Below are positions 1 to 7,622 of a DNA stretch of 24,432 nt, one piece after another. The translations under genes and the position numbers were made by a program. The stretch comes from CAYXVB01 sp964467785. Lineage in GTDB: Bacteria; Bdellovibrionota; UBA1018. Each line of letters starts with the position of its first letter. Positions within the stretch are counted from its first letter, which is position 1. The notes beneath the pieces are model-generated. The model worked only from the letters and a program-made list of their open reading frames with translations. It was not told where the DNA came from and did no database searches. The stretch lies in assembly GCA_964467785.1 (NCBI GenBank), contig CAYXVB010000041.1, positions 1 to 24,432 of the forward strand, read 5' to 3'.

Positions 1-2
1 GC

Positions 3-545
3 GAGGCAATCGCCCGTTACCCGCACGAGTTCTCCGGTGGCCAGCGTCAGCGCATTTGCATCGCGCGCGCTTTGGCGGTGGAGCCGGAATTCATTGTCTG
101 CGACGAGCCGGTCTCCGCGCTCGACGTCTCGATCCAAGCCCAGATCGTAAATCTGATGCAGGACCTCCAGAAAGAGTTGGGCCTGACCTATCTGTTCATC
201 GCTCACGATCTCAAGGTGGTGGAGCATATTTCCACCCGCGTGGCGGTGATGTATTTGGGCAAGGTGGTTGAGACAGCAAACGCCGAGGAACTCTACGCTC
301 AACCGAAACATCCCTATACTCGAGCCCTGTTGTCGGCTATTCCGATTCCGGATCCAACCTATCAAAAGGAACGGATCATTCTGCGCGGAGATGTTCCTTC
401 GCCCATCAATCCGCCGGAAGGTTGCTACTTCCATCCGCGTTGTCCGATGGCAAAGGATGAATGCAAGGCGGGGCGCCCGGAGCTGCGGGACCTGCGTCAA
501 CCGGCTGGCGATGCGCACGATGTTTCGTGCCATTTTGCGATGTAA
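3..545 (+). CDS. Oligopeptide/dipeptide ABC transporter ATP-binding protein, C-terminal part (5' end outside window)
   Basis: The reading frame is open from the window edge, so the N-terminus with the Walker A loop is missing. The visible part has the ABC signature FSGGQRQR, a Walker B strand ending in VCDEP, the D-loop SALDVS and the H-loop histidine in FIAHDL. These place it as the ATPase half of an importer. After the nucleotide-binding domain comes the C-terminal extension typical of OppD/OppF/DppD/DppF: the HPYTRALL segment and a cysteine-rich block (GCYFHPRCP, then C and VSCHF). By family knowledge it energises uptake of peptides or related solutes at the inner membrane. It is probably the last gene of an opp/dpp operon, because the next gene starts about 150 bases downstream behind its own leader. 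OppF versus DppF cannot be decided without the upstream genes. Confidence 0.93.
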   Translation, partial: EAIARYPHEFSGGQRQRICIARALAVEPEFIVCDEPVSALDVSIQAQIVNLMQDLQKELGLTYLFIAHDLKVVEHISTRVAVMYLGKVVETANAEELYAQPKHPYTRALLSAIPIPDPTYQKERIILRGDVPSPINPPEGCYFHPRCPMAKDECKAGRPELRDLRQPAGDAHDVSCHFAM

Positions 546-587
546 GAAAATTGACGGACAGTTTCACAGTCAATGGAGTGGCGCTGA

Positions 588-607
588 GCGGAGTATTCAT
601 GCTCCGC
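588..607 (+). other. Small hairpin after the ABC ATPase gene
   Basis: GCGGAG at 588-593 pairs perfectly with CTCCGC at 602-607 around an 8-nt loop, 43 bases after the ATPase stop codon. There is no clear T-tract behind it, so it may be a weak terminator or an mRNA 3'-end stabiliser. Confidence 0.3.
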
Positions 608-646
608 CTAATAATGCCTCATCTTTAACTGTTTGAATTCCGAAAC

Positions 647-696
647 ATTCTCTAGGGGATCCGTTCCTTTTGCGAAGGCGTGTCCCCTTGGAGAAT
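647..696 (+). promoter_or_regulatory. Leader hairpin covering the ribosome binding site of the 699 gene
   Basis: ATTCTC (647-652) pairs with GAGAAT (691-696), and AGGGGA (654-659) pairs with TCCCCT (683-688), with only a small internal bulge. CCTT (666-669) can pair with AAGG (675-678) at the tip. The 3' arm contains most of the GGAG Shine-Dalgarno (690-693) of the gene starting at 699. No T-run follows, which argues against a terminator. Seen: the pairing. Inferred: the hairpin may hide the ribosome binding site, as in an RNA thermometer or protein-controlled leader. Confidence 0.5.
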
Positions 697-698
697 AG

Positions 699-1520
699 AT
701 GGACTTCAGCCGACGAAAGCTGCCACTCGAGGCGGCCGAAAATCTGAAGCAGATGCCTGTGAGATCCGTGCAACCTTTTGCGCTGATCTCGGTGCCCGTC
801 TACGTCTTCATGAAGCGGAACGGGAAATTCGTCTCCGTGAAAAGCCCGCTCGACTTCTTCACTCCCGAGGAATTGGACAAGTACGCTCCGTTCGAGAGCT
901 TCTTCTTCGAGCACTTCGCCACGCAAGTCAGCTGGTTCCTCGACGCTGGCGGACGTATCCGAACGATCCTGAGCTGGATTCCGGAAGGACGCGAGCTTGC
1001 TCCACCGTACTATGAGCTTTCGGACGCGGTCCTTCGCGTCCTGGCGACCTTGTGGAGTGCCCAGATTTCTATCGAGCCATTTTTTGCGAGCGTCTTCGCC
1101 GAAGCGCTTTGTGGCCCGCTGCCCGGCGAGCTGTTGCGCCCGGTCCGTGAGACCGACGTGGCGCGATACGAGCGCGCAGTGTTGTTGACGGGCTGGATGA
1201 TCTTTCTCGCCGCTCATTTGGGAATGGTCAATCTCGACTATCTCACTCGCTTGCGTGAATGCGTGTTCCGCCAGGAGTGTGGCCTTGGACCTTGGGAAGA
1301 GATGGCGTCGGGCCAGTTTATCCGTGAACTGCGCGAGCTAGCGACACTCAATCTGGAGAAGAACGGCGGCAAGGAGTTCTTTGCCGAGCAGTTCTTTACC
1401 TTGGAACATGCGTTAGCGCAGAAGATACGCACGCGCATCGAGCGGATGCGCACGGAGTTGCAAGGCAGCTTGACCATGCAGGCCAGCATTTTCGGAACGG
1501 GAGGGTTTGTCGATGCGTAG
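699..1520 (+). CDS. Hypothetical protein, 273 aa, coupled to the following coiled-coil protein gene
   Basis: I do not recognise the family. The start ATG is preceded by GGAG with a 5-nt spacer and lies just after a strong leader hairpin. No signal peptide or confident membrane segment is visible. One hydrophobic stretch (about residues 163-175, VLLTGWMIFLAAH) looks like a buried helix. The composition is that of a soluble, mostly helical cytoplasmic protein rich in aromatic and Glu/Arg residues. It overlaps the next gene by 8 bases (ATGCGTAG contains the next ATG and this stop), so the two are almost certainly co-translated and may form a complex. No catalytic motif stands out. Confidence 0.8.
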   Translation: MDFSRRKLPLEAAENLKQMPVRSVQPFALISVPVYVFMKRNGKFVSVKSPLDFFTPEELDKYAPFESFFFEHFATQVSWFLDAGGRIRTILSWIPEGRELAPPYYELSDAVLRVLATLWSAQISIEPFFASVFAEALCGPLPGELLRPVRETDVARYERAVLLTGWMIFLAAHLGMVNLDYLTRLRECVFRQECGLGPWEEMASGQFIRELRELATLNLEKNGGKEFFAEQFFTLEHALAQKIRTRIERMRTELQGSLTMQASIFGTGGFVDA

Positions 1521-3771
1521 GCTCGGCAAAGCGGACCCGCGGCAGCTGGACGCCTTCGGAGTATGCGGACTGCTTCTGGAAGGCTGCCATGTCCTTGCCA
1601 GCGCCGTCTTCGGGACTTCCGACGTGGGACGCATTTCCGACCTGATCATCGCACGAATTCGCGCTACCGGCATGGACGAGATGCGGGCGCGCGTTTTGCT
1701 TCTTTACAGCATTTTCGAGGCCTATCATTGCCAGCTCGACCTAGCCATGAAGGGCCGGGTCGATGGCGAGCCGATCCTCCTTGAATGTGGATTCGACGAG
1801 GAGAAGATCGCCATTGGGATCTCCTTCCGATCGCAGCATAAGGCCGCTGATCTGGATGGCGCCAGCGAGCGCGTGGCCGCCTACGAACCGAAAGATCACT
1901 TTGAGTCGCTGCTCTGTGATCTCCATCGCCACGCCGACCGCGTGGTCGTGCGCACTCTGCCGGGTCAGCGAACGGAAGTGATCTCGTTGTTCGCCATCGA
2001 TCCGGCGCTCGCGCATGCGGACCGAAGCTTGGATTCATCGGCAGATTCCCCTGGAGACAAGCCGGCGCCTGTGGTGCATGTCTTTGGTGTTCCGGGAGAC
2101 GTCAAGCCGACTCCAATGGCCGCTGAAGTGGTCGATCTCGGCGATTTGGATTACGCCGAGATGCTGGCCGAGATGCGAAGTTCAGCGATCGCCGCCGCCA
2201 AGGCGGCTTTTGAAAAGCGCATCGCGTCCGGTGAACGGGATGCTGAAGGCGCGCTGACCAAGGTTGCCGGTGGCGATTCAGCGATCGACGCCGGTGCGGA
2301 CAAGATCACGGTCAAGGGCGGCTACACTGGACCTGACGGTCGGCCGATGCAGCTCAAGGTGCCGGGATCCACGGATCCTGCCGCAAGTATCAGTGATGTG
2401 GTGCTCGTATCGGGCGTGCCGGCCCAGTCGCTATCCGAGGATGATCCCAGGGTCCAGGCGTATGTCAGGCGCATCAATGAGCTGGCCTCGCGCCTCAAGC
2501 AGCTCGAGGCCGGAGCTAAAGACTCGGCGATCGCCAGCCATTCGACGGAATTGCACAATGTCGTCCCTGGTTCTGGCGGCGTTAGTGGCGATGCGGCGTC
2601 CGCCTCAAAAGAAGCGAGTGAACGCGCAGTCGCTCAGGCCCGCAGAAAGCTCCAGCTCCCGGGCGTCGAAGTTGACCTCAATATCCAGGAGTTCCTCTCT
2701 AAGATCTGGCCCTTCAAAAAGAGCGCAAATGCCGACGTGCCGCCGGTCGCCGCGGTGCCTGATCGGGGCAGCGTCGCGGAGACCGGGACGCCTACCGCTG
2801 AAGTTCCGGGGACAGGGCTTGAAGGGGCTACCGAGGAGTCCGAGCACGAAAACGACGAGCTGGTCCGCGAGATCAAGCAGGGGCAAATGGCGCAGGCTCT
2901 CAATAAGGCGACCACTGAGCTCGACGAGATTCGCAAGGAAGCTTCACCGCGCGCTCAGAAGTGGATGGAAGGCTTGGTCGGGGACCTGGTCTCTGAAAAA
3001 GCGCGCTTGTCCGACGTAGCCAAGAAGTACAATTTGCAGGTCCGCAAAAAGGAAATCGAGATCCGGCGTCGCGAGTCGACGCTGCAAAACCAGATCACCA
3101 AGAAGAATGAAGAGCTGCGTCAGAAGGATAATGCGATCCTGCACTTCAAGGAGCAGCTCGCGACCGTGACACGCAAACTGGATGCGGCCAAGGTGGTGAA
3201 GAAATCTTCCGACGATGGCGAGATCTTCAAGCAGAAATATCATGAGACGCAGCGCCAATTGGCGACCTCGAAGGACGAGGCTTCAAAGCTTCAGAAGAAA
3301 ATGAACGACCTGAAGGCGCAGATCAGCACTCTGCAGGCGAACCTTAGAGCCAAGTCGTCGACTCCGGTCAACAGCGCGGAGAACGCCGGGCTGAAGAGTA
3401 ATTATGAGAAGGTTCAGCGCCAGGCGGACGAGCTCAGGGACGCGAACGCGCGCCTGCAGGCTCAGCTGGCTGAGGCGAACGAGAAGCTTAAGGGCGCGGC
3501 CGAACAAGCGACAAAATCGGACGAGAGCAAGCGCCTCTCCGCGATGCTCGAACAGGCTTCAAAGAATCTGGTTCGTGCCCAACGCGATGCGGACAGCAGT
3601 AAAAAGCTCAAGGGCGACTTGGAAAAAGAAAACGCGCGCCTGAAAATGGAAATGAAGCAACTTCGCCATGCGTTGACTCAGGCCCAAGTTAAAGCGGCCG
3701 GACCGGTCAAGAGTCCTACCAAACCGGGGGGAAGCAAGCCGGGAGCTGGCTCACCGGGCCAGGCGGCCTGA
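1513..3771 (+). CDS. Large coiled-coil protein, 752 aa, function unknown
   Basis: I chose the ATG at 1513 because GGGAGG lies about 8 nt upstream. A TTG at 1507 is the in-frame alternative. Residues 1 to about 170 look like a compact globular alpha/beta domain. Residues about 170-390 are a low-complexity, acidic/Ala-Gly linker. There is a short basic-hydrophobic patch, FLSKIWPFKKS, near 395. From about 440 to 725 there is a long heptad-type coiled coil dominated by K, E, Q, L and A (for example KKEIEIRRRESTLQNQITKK). The tail is basic and Pro/Gly/Ser-rich. No signal peptide or membrane segment is seen. This resembles cytoplasmic scaffold or polarity-type proteins in general layout, but I recognise no specific family. 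It ends 2 bases from the convergent gene stop at 3774. Confidence 0.85.
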   Translation: MRRLGKADPRQLDAFGVCGLLLEGCHVLASAVFGTSDVGRISDLIIARIRATGMDEMRARVLLLYSIFEAYHCQLDLAMKGRVDGEPILLECGFDEEKIAIGISFRSQHKAADLDGASERVAAYEPKDHFESLLCDLHRHADRVVVRTLPGQRTEVISLFAIDPALAHADRSLDSSADSPGDKPAPVVHVFGVPGDVKPTPMAAEVVDLGDLDYAEMLAEMRSSAIAAAKAAFEKRIASGERDAEGALTKVAGGDSAIDAGADKITVKGGYTGPDGRPMQLKVPGSTDPAASISDVVLVSGVPAQSLSEDDPRVQAYVRRINELASRLKQLEAGAKDSAIASHSTELHNVVPGSGGVSGDAASASKEASERAVAQARRKLQLPGVEVDLNIQEFLSKIWPFKKSANADVPPVAAVPDRGSVAETGTPTAEVPGTGLEGATEESEHENDELVREIKQGQMAQALNKATTELDEIRKEASPRAQKWMEGLVGDLVSEKARLSDVAKKYNLQVRKKEIEIRRRESTLQNQITKKNEELRQKDNAILHFKEQLATVTRKLDAAKVVKKSSDDGEIFKQKYHETQRQLATSKDEASKLQKKMNDLKAQISTLQANLRAKSSTPVNSAENAGLKSNYEKVQRQADELRDANARLQAQLAEANEKLKGAAEQATKSDESKRLSAMLEQASKNLVRAQRDADSSKKLKGDLEKENARLKMEMKQLRHALTQAQVKAAGPVKSPTKPGGSKPGAGSPGQAA

Positions 3772-3773
3772 TT

Positions 3774-4319
3774 TCAGTAGCGAAGTCGAAGGCGCGCGAC
3801 GAGGCCAAAAGCTGGAACCTCGGGTACGGCCGTATGGAAAAGGAGAAATCCTTCGGGACCAAGTCCGACCCCGTTTCCCAGCGCGAATTCATACCCGCCT
3901 GTCGCACCGAGAGTGAAATGGAGGGCGCGGTCCACCACAGTGCCTGGATCCGTGAAGGTGAGAAGCGCTCCTCCGAGCGCGATCCCAAATTGAAATCCGG
4001 ATGCGTCAAGTTCCGGTTGACGAATCGCCTGCATGAGAAAGAACGTGCCGCCCGCGTCGCGGGATTGGATGCGGCCGAGCCCGGTTGTCAGCAGTGAAAA
4101 GCCAGCGGACATTCTCATCGCGGGCAGAAAGGATGGCGACTGGACGATGTGGCCGATTGAAAGGCCTGCGCTGAGGGATCCACTGCTGACGGCGCCGATG
4201 GCTCCGGCGAACTCCCAGCTCAACTCTGGGGCTGTGGAGCCGACATCCGCAAAGGAGGGCGTTACGGCTCCAAAAAGCAGATGCAAGACGGCGATAAACA
4301 TTTGAGCTGTTCTGGGCAT
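3774..4319 (-). CDS. Predicted secreted outer-membrane-like protein, 181 aa
   Basis: Starting at the ATG at 4319, the protein begins with a standard Sec signal peptide (MPRTAQMFIAVLHLLFGA, cleavage likely after PSFA before DVG). A longer start at 4355 would bury the signal peptide behind 12 polar residues and has no better ribosome binding site. The mature protein has alternating hydrophobic/polar stretches, many glycines and a C-terminal LRLRY. These are features of a small outer-membrane beta-barrel, about 8 strands by length. No enzyme motif is visible. The gene is convergent with the coiled-coil gene (stops 2 bases apart) and divergent from the repeat-protein gene at 4624. Function unknown. 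Confidence 0.72.
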   Translation of the reverse strand: MPRTAQMFIAVLHLLFGAVTPSFADVGSTAPELSWEFAGAIGAVSSGSLSAGLSIGHIVQSPSFLPAMRMSAGFSLLTTGLGRIQSRDAGGTFFLMQAIRQPELDASGFQFGIALGGALLTFTDPGTVVDRALHFTLGATGGYEFALGNGVGLGPEGFLLFHTAVPEVPAFGLVARLRLRY

Positions 4320-4623
4320 TCTCAATTGCGATTGTCCTGAGCATTTCAGGCGCATTCAAGTGGATTCTGCGGGGAGATCGATAGCGCAGGAGCGGTCGGC
4401 TGCCGCACTTAGTCCTGGAGTTATCGTGAACTACTCGTCAATGATGTGGCAGAGGAGTGGCGGATAAGTGACGTATTCGATTTGTATTTGACGGCAAAAT
4501 GCACCATTCCGAAAATTTTTTTTATTCTAACTAGAAAATACTTTATTTAGAGCAGGCTCAATTTATCATCTTCAAAAGCACTGCATTCAATTTCATATCA
4601 ATTAAATTCCAAGGAGAATCAGA
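4320..4623. other. Divergent intergenic region with AT-rich promoter tract
   Basis: These 304 bases separate the outer-membrane-like gene (-) from the repeat-protein gene (+). The first half has normal composition. From about 4480 to 4610 it becomes strongly AT-rich, with a run of eight or more T at 4516-4523, unlike the rest of the window. I see no RNA gene. The region must hold the promoters of both flanking genes and may bend or bind nucleoid proteins. Confidence 0.6.
4488..4516 (+). promoter_or_regulatory. Candidate promoter for the repeat-protein/TPR-barrel pair
   Basis: TTGACG (4488-4493) is followed 17 bases later by GAAAAT (4511-4516). The -10 match is poor, and other -10 positions in the AT-rich tract are possible. 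This would give a leader of about 100 nt before the GTG at 4624. Confidence 0.35.
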
Positions 4624-5079
4624 GTGAAGGCTTCTATCCTTTTCACCGTCGTGTTTGCGTCCGTTTCCATTGGTGTCAGCCAGTTCAGCTTCGCTGAGGA
4701 TCTCGCTCCGAACGGCGCCGCTGTCAGCGCGCCGGGAGCCGCGGTCTCGGCTGAGGCAAAGAACAATAAGCAAGATAAGAAAAAACAAGGAGGCCAGAAT
4801 CAAGGCGCTCCCGGTGGGATGATGAACCAGGGTGGCGGCGCTCCCGGTGGGATGATGAACCAAGGTGGCGGCGCTCCCGGTGGGATGATGAACCAGGGTG
4901 GCGGCGCTCCCGGCGGCATGATGAACCAAGGCGGGAAAATGGGTAAGGGCGGGCAGGCCAAGATGGGCGGACAAGGCGGAATGGGCCAAGGTGGCATGGG
5001 CAAAATGGGCGGCCAGGGTATGGGTCATGGGGGAGCGGCTGGTGCTCCCCAAGGAAACCCCGGCGGCCAGGCGCACTGA
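4624..5079 (+). CDS. Secreted Gly/Met-rich repeat protein, 151 aa
   Basis: The start is GTG at 4624, preceded by AAGGAG (4611-4616) with a 7-nt spacer, an almost ideal ribosome binding site. Residues 1-24 form a signal peptide (MKASILFTVVFASVSIG, cleavage near FSFA-ED). After a short Ala/Lys-rich linker come four perfect 11-residue repeats of GAPGGMMNQGG, then degenerate GGQGGMG/KMGGQGMGHGG sequence to the end. The mature protein is nearly all G, M, Q, N, K and A, so it should be unfolded or fibrous. Methionine pairs of this kind can bind Cu(I) in other proteins, but that role is only a guess here. It is 28 bases upstream of the TPR-barrel gene with no terminator between, so they are probably co-transcribed. 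The barrel protein could export or anchor it. Confidence 0.85.
   Translation: MKASILFTVVFASVSIGVSQFSFAEDLAPNGAAVSAPGAAVSAEAKNNKQDKKKQGGQNQGAPGGMMNQGGGAPGGMMNQGGGAPGGMMNQGGGAPGGMMNQGGKMGKGGQAKMGGQGGMGQGGMGKMGGQGMGHGGAAGAPQGNPGGQAH
4804..4935 (+). repeat. Four tandem 33-bp repeats inside the Gly/Met-rich gene
   Basis: Units lie at 4804-4836, 4837-4869, 4870-4902 and 4903-4935. All are in frame and encode the same 11 residues. Units 1 and 3 are identical, unit 2 differs by CAG/CAA, and unit 4 carries several synonymous third-base changes. Low divergence between units suggests recent slippage, and copy number may vary between strains. Confidence 0.95.
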
Positions 5080-5107
5080 TTGAATCAATAAGCGGCGGGA
5101 TCAGGTC

Positions 5108-6796
5108 ATGAAACAGAGATGTTCCGAATACCAGAAATCCTCATCCCGCATTTTATCCGCGGCGGTCGCGTCGACCGCCCTGCTTTTTTGGGCATTGGGC
5201 GAGAGTGTGGCCGCCGCGGAATATGATCCAGCAGTCAAGGAAGTCGTCGAACGTGCGGACCGAGCCTACCAGGGCGGAGATTGCGAAAAAGCGATCAGCG
5301 TATACTCCGAATTGATTGTGCACGACAAGGCAGACGGCGCTCTACGAAACCTCGCGCAGTTTCGCGTGGCTTATTGCCAGCTGAACAATGGGGACTCGGC
5401 TAACGCCGAATTGGGATTTAATCGGGTAGTGGGAAATGATCCAGCCAATACCGAAGCAAGAGCCAGGCTCGCGCAAAGTATATTCAATCAAAGTCGGTAT
5501 CGCGATGCCATGGCTGCGGCGAGGCTTGTGCCGGCGGCAAGCCCTTTCAAAGTGGAGGCGATGATCCTCTCGGCACGTAGCAACATCGAGCTCGGGCAAC
5601 ATCGGACGGCACTCCTGGAGCTTGAAGCAATCAAGCCGAGCGCGGATTGGAAGCCGGTCGTGGATTACTGGCGTGCTGTGGCCTATTACCATGGCGACGA
5701 AGATGTCCGGGCGGAGAGGCTCTTTGTCCAGGCTCGCGACACTTCGCCGAATACACTTTGGGTCCGCGCGGAGGCCCAGTCCTGGCTCGAGTCCATGAAG
5801 AACGAATCCCGGAGACTTCATCTCCAGGTGGTAGGCGGCGCCTTTTACGACGGCAACGTCGAGCAATCGCTGACGCGCACATTGAGTGGTGCGGCCGGTC
5901 CAAGCGCGATGCCGGGCCCAGGTGGTAATCAGGTCGGGGCGCCGATCAGCTCCAGCTTATCGTCGGCGATCCAGGATCGTGGCCTCTCGGTATCGGTGGA
6001 TGCGGATTTCACCGTTTATCACTCTCGAAAGAATCATTTTTCTATCGGAGTGGAATCGAGCGGCAGCTTCTATCAAAACCAGGGCAGCTACAACTTCCAG
6101 ACGCTGACGGGTAAAGTGGAAGGCGCCCGCCAGTTTTCTTCGTCGCTTTCGGCAGGTCTTTCGGCGAGCTATGAAAACACCCGCTATGCCTATTCGTACT
6201 ATCAGGACTATTTGATCCTCACTCCGTCATTGAATTGGTCTATCGATTCAGACTTGTACTTAGGATTGAGCGCTCCCCTGACGACCAATATGGTGACGCG
6301 GCCTTCGTTCACCTACGCTCCGGCCTTGAGTTTGCGATACGATCTCGGCGGAAGTTTCATTCTGAGCGGTGGCGCAAGTTATACTTCGGCCAACGGCCAG
6401 GCGGCGGTCTATAGCAGCACCACGCCGCCGACGGTGACTTCTGGAACAGCCTTCAGCAGGTATACGACTATCGGCGGGTATCTTGGGTTGGGCACAACGC
6501 TTCCCCTGGATATCGACGCCTCGGTGCAAGTCTCGCTTTACGCTACATCCTATGCACAGGAGAGTCTCACGGTTCCGGCCGGGCAACCCGCCCTTCAGTC
6601 GCGTAGCGACAAGCTCACGACGGTACAAGCTTCGTTGTCTCGCTCGATCATTCCACGGCTCTGGTCACTGAGCTTAAGCGTCAGCAGCGCTAGCAATGCA
6701 TCGAGTGGATTTCCTGGCGTGGGGAGCGCGGGGGTCATCCCGGATAATAATTACAGTCGGATCTACGGGACGCTTTCGACGACACTGTACTATTGA
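5108..6796 (+). CDS. TPR-containing outer-membrane beta-barrel protein, 562 aa
   Basis: The N-terminus has a signal peptide (hydrophobic core AAVASTALLFWALG, cleavage likely after VAAA near residue 37). Residues about 40-215 are helical TPR-like repeats (ADRAYQGGDCEKAISVYSEL, then similar A/L/Y spacing). From about 220 to the end the sequence switches to alternating aromatic/polar strands with Ser/Gly/Thr-rich turns and ends in TTLYY, as in outer-membrane barrels. A periplasmic TPR domain joined to a C-terminal barrel of this size is the plan of Slam (surface lipoprotein assembly modulator) proteins and, on a larger scale, of exopolysaccharide exporters such as PgaA and BcsC. I favour a Slam-like or related export role but cannot confirm the family. 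The start is supported by GGCGGGA about 8 nt upstream. It follows the Gly/Met-rich secreted protein gene, a plausible client. Confidence 0.85.
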   Translation: MKQRCSEYQKSSSRILSAAVASTALLFWALGESVAAAEYDPAVKEVVERADRAYQGGDCEKAISVYSELIVHDKADGALRNLAQFRVAYCQLNNGDSANAELGFNRVVGNDPANTEARARLAQSIFNQSRYRDAMAAARLVPAASPFKVEAMILSARSNIELGQHRTALLELEAIKPSADWKPVVDYWRAVAYYHGDEDVRAERLFVQARDTSPNTLWVRAEAQSWLESMKNESRRLHLQVVGGAFYDGNVEQSLTRTLSGAAGPSAMPGPGGNQVGAPISSSLSSAIQDRGLSVSVDADFTVYHSRKNHFSIGVESSGSFYQNQGSYNFQTLTGKVEGARQFSSSLSAGLSASYENTRYAYSYYQDYLILTPSLNWSIDSDLYLGLSAPLTTNMVTRPSFTYAPALSLRYDLGGSFILSGGASYTSANGQAAVYSSTTPPTVTSGTAFSRYTTIGGYLGLGTTLPLDIDASVQVSLYATSYAQESLTVPAGQPALQSRSDKLTTVQASLSRSIIPRLWSLSLSVSSASNASSGFPGVGSAGVIPDNNYSRIYGTLSTTLYY

Positions 6797-6859
6797 ACCG
6801 CTAGTTTCCGATGCCCGTCCCCAAGCCCATGCCGTAGCCCAGCTGAGTGGCAAGTTCGA

Positions 6860-6883
6860 GCACTTCGGCGCTCTGCGAAGTGC
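6860..6883. terminator. Hairpin between convergent TPR-barrel and tRNA-Leu genes
   Basis: GCACTTCG (6860-6867) pairs perfectly with CGAAGTGC (6876-6883) around an 8-nt loop. It sits between the + strand gene ending at 6796 and the - strand tRNA ending at 6908, the usual place for a shared terminator. Neither side has a good T-run, so it is a weak or Rho-assisted candidate. Confidence 0.4.
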
Positions 6884-6907
6884 CTAAGCGCGTACGACGA
6901 GAAAATT

Positions 6908-6991
6908 TGGTGCTCGCGGCAAGACTCGAACTTGCACACCTTGCGGTACTGGTTCCTAAGACCAGCGTGTCTACCATTCCACCACGCGAGC
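6908..6991 (-). tRNA. tRNA-Leu(TAG)
   Basis: Read on the minus strand, the acceptor stem GCTCGCG pairs with CGCGAGC, followed by discriminator A and an encoded CCA. The D-arm GTGGAATGGTAGACAC is typical of leucine tRNAs. The anticodon stem CTGGT/ACCAG encloses loop CTTAGGA with anticodon TAG (6958-6956). A short variable arm (TACCGCAAGGTG) shows it is a class II tRNA, and the T-arm contains GTTCGAGTC. It would read CUN leucine codons, mainly CUA/CUG. A possible promoter, TTGGAA-18-TAGCAG, lies just upstream on the minus strand. Confidence 0.95.
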
Positions 6992-7062
6992 ACGCCCTAA
7001 ACTGCTACACCCGATATTGCAGAATTTCCAAAGAGATTTCCAGGTGGGCAGCTTATTTTTTG

Positions 7063-7605
7063 TCAGTTACAGGCATTGCTGCCCGGGCTGACTTGGCAAA
7101 GCTCTTCGCACGTGGCGGGCTCGGAGCGGTTCCAGGGCATGCGGGAGAGCAGTTCGGCCATTCCGCAAAATCCGGTAGCGCCGGCGACGCTGAGGCCCGC
7201 GCCGACAAAGGCACTGATTCCGAGGAACCAGGGGTGCACGAAGGCGCCCAGAAGGGTGCCAGTCAGGACCAAGAATCCCGCGCCGAGCTGGACCTGTCGC
7301 ATCAGCGGCAGGTGGTTGGCTTTGCGGACAATCATGGGCTTGCCTTGGCGTTTCCATTCCTGGATCCCACCGTCATAGACCGAGACGGTGACCTTGTCGC
7401 CGTAGCCCAGCTGTTGGAGCTGATCATGGGCGAGACGCGCGCGATTGCCGCTGCGGCACATGATCAGGATTCGGCTATCGTTGAGGTCATTGAGCACGCC
7501 GGGCGCGGACTTGCCGAAAGCCGAGAGTGGTACGTGGATCGAGCCGGGGATGTGTTCGGCATTGAATTCATCTTGTTCGCGGACGTCGAGGATCACTTCG
7601 TTCAT
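7063..7605 (-). CDS. Rhodanese-domain protein with C-terminal membrane domain (YgaP-like), 180 aa
   Basis: The start ATG at 7605 has AGGAG 8 nt upstream. The same frame is open further upstream, but only inside the regulator gene. Residues 1 to about 100 form a single rhodanese domain: DVREQDEF, the H-I-P-G-S motif, and the active-site loop CRSGNR with the sulfur-carrying Cys50. Residues about 110-165 contain two hydrophobic segments (LGAGFLVLTGTLLGAFV and GISAFVGAGLSVAGATGFC) of the DUF2892 type that anchors YgaP-like proteins in the inner membrane. By family knowledge, Cys50 is persulfidated and the protein moves sulfane sulfur to acceptors or helps clear sulfide. It lies 17 bases after the ArsR-type regulator gene and is almost certainly its co-transcribed target. 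Confidence 0.9.
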   Translation of the reverse strand: MNEVILDVREQDEFNAEHIPGSIHVPLSAFGKSAPGVLNDLNDSRILIMCRSGNRARLAHDQLQQLGYGDKVTVSVYDGGIQEWKRQGKPMIVRKANHLPLMRQVQLGAGFLVLTGTLLGAFVHPWFLGISAFVGAGLSVAGATGFCGMAELLSRMPWNRSEPATCEELCQVSPGSNACN

Positions 7606-7622
7606 TTCATTTACTCCTGGGT

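Noticed and set aside
588..607. Hairpin after the ABC ATPase as a firm Rho-independent terminator
   Set aside because: No T-run follows, so I list it only as a hairpin.
597..1217. Minus-strand ORF of about 200 codons opposite the 273-aa gene
   Set aside because: Composition is that of an antisense shadow, with no ribosome binding site or domain, while the + strand ORF has a ribosome binding site and is coupled to the next gene.
4558..5088. Long minus-strand ORF with HHPTGSAATLV repeats opposite the Gly/Met-rich gene
   Set aside because: Its repeats are just the complement of the + strand repeats. The + strand gene has a signal peptide and ideal ribosome binding site; the minus ORF has neither.
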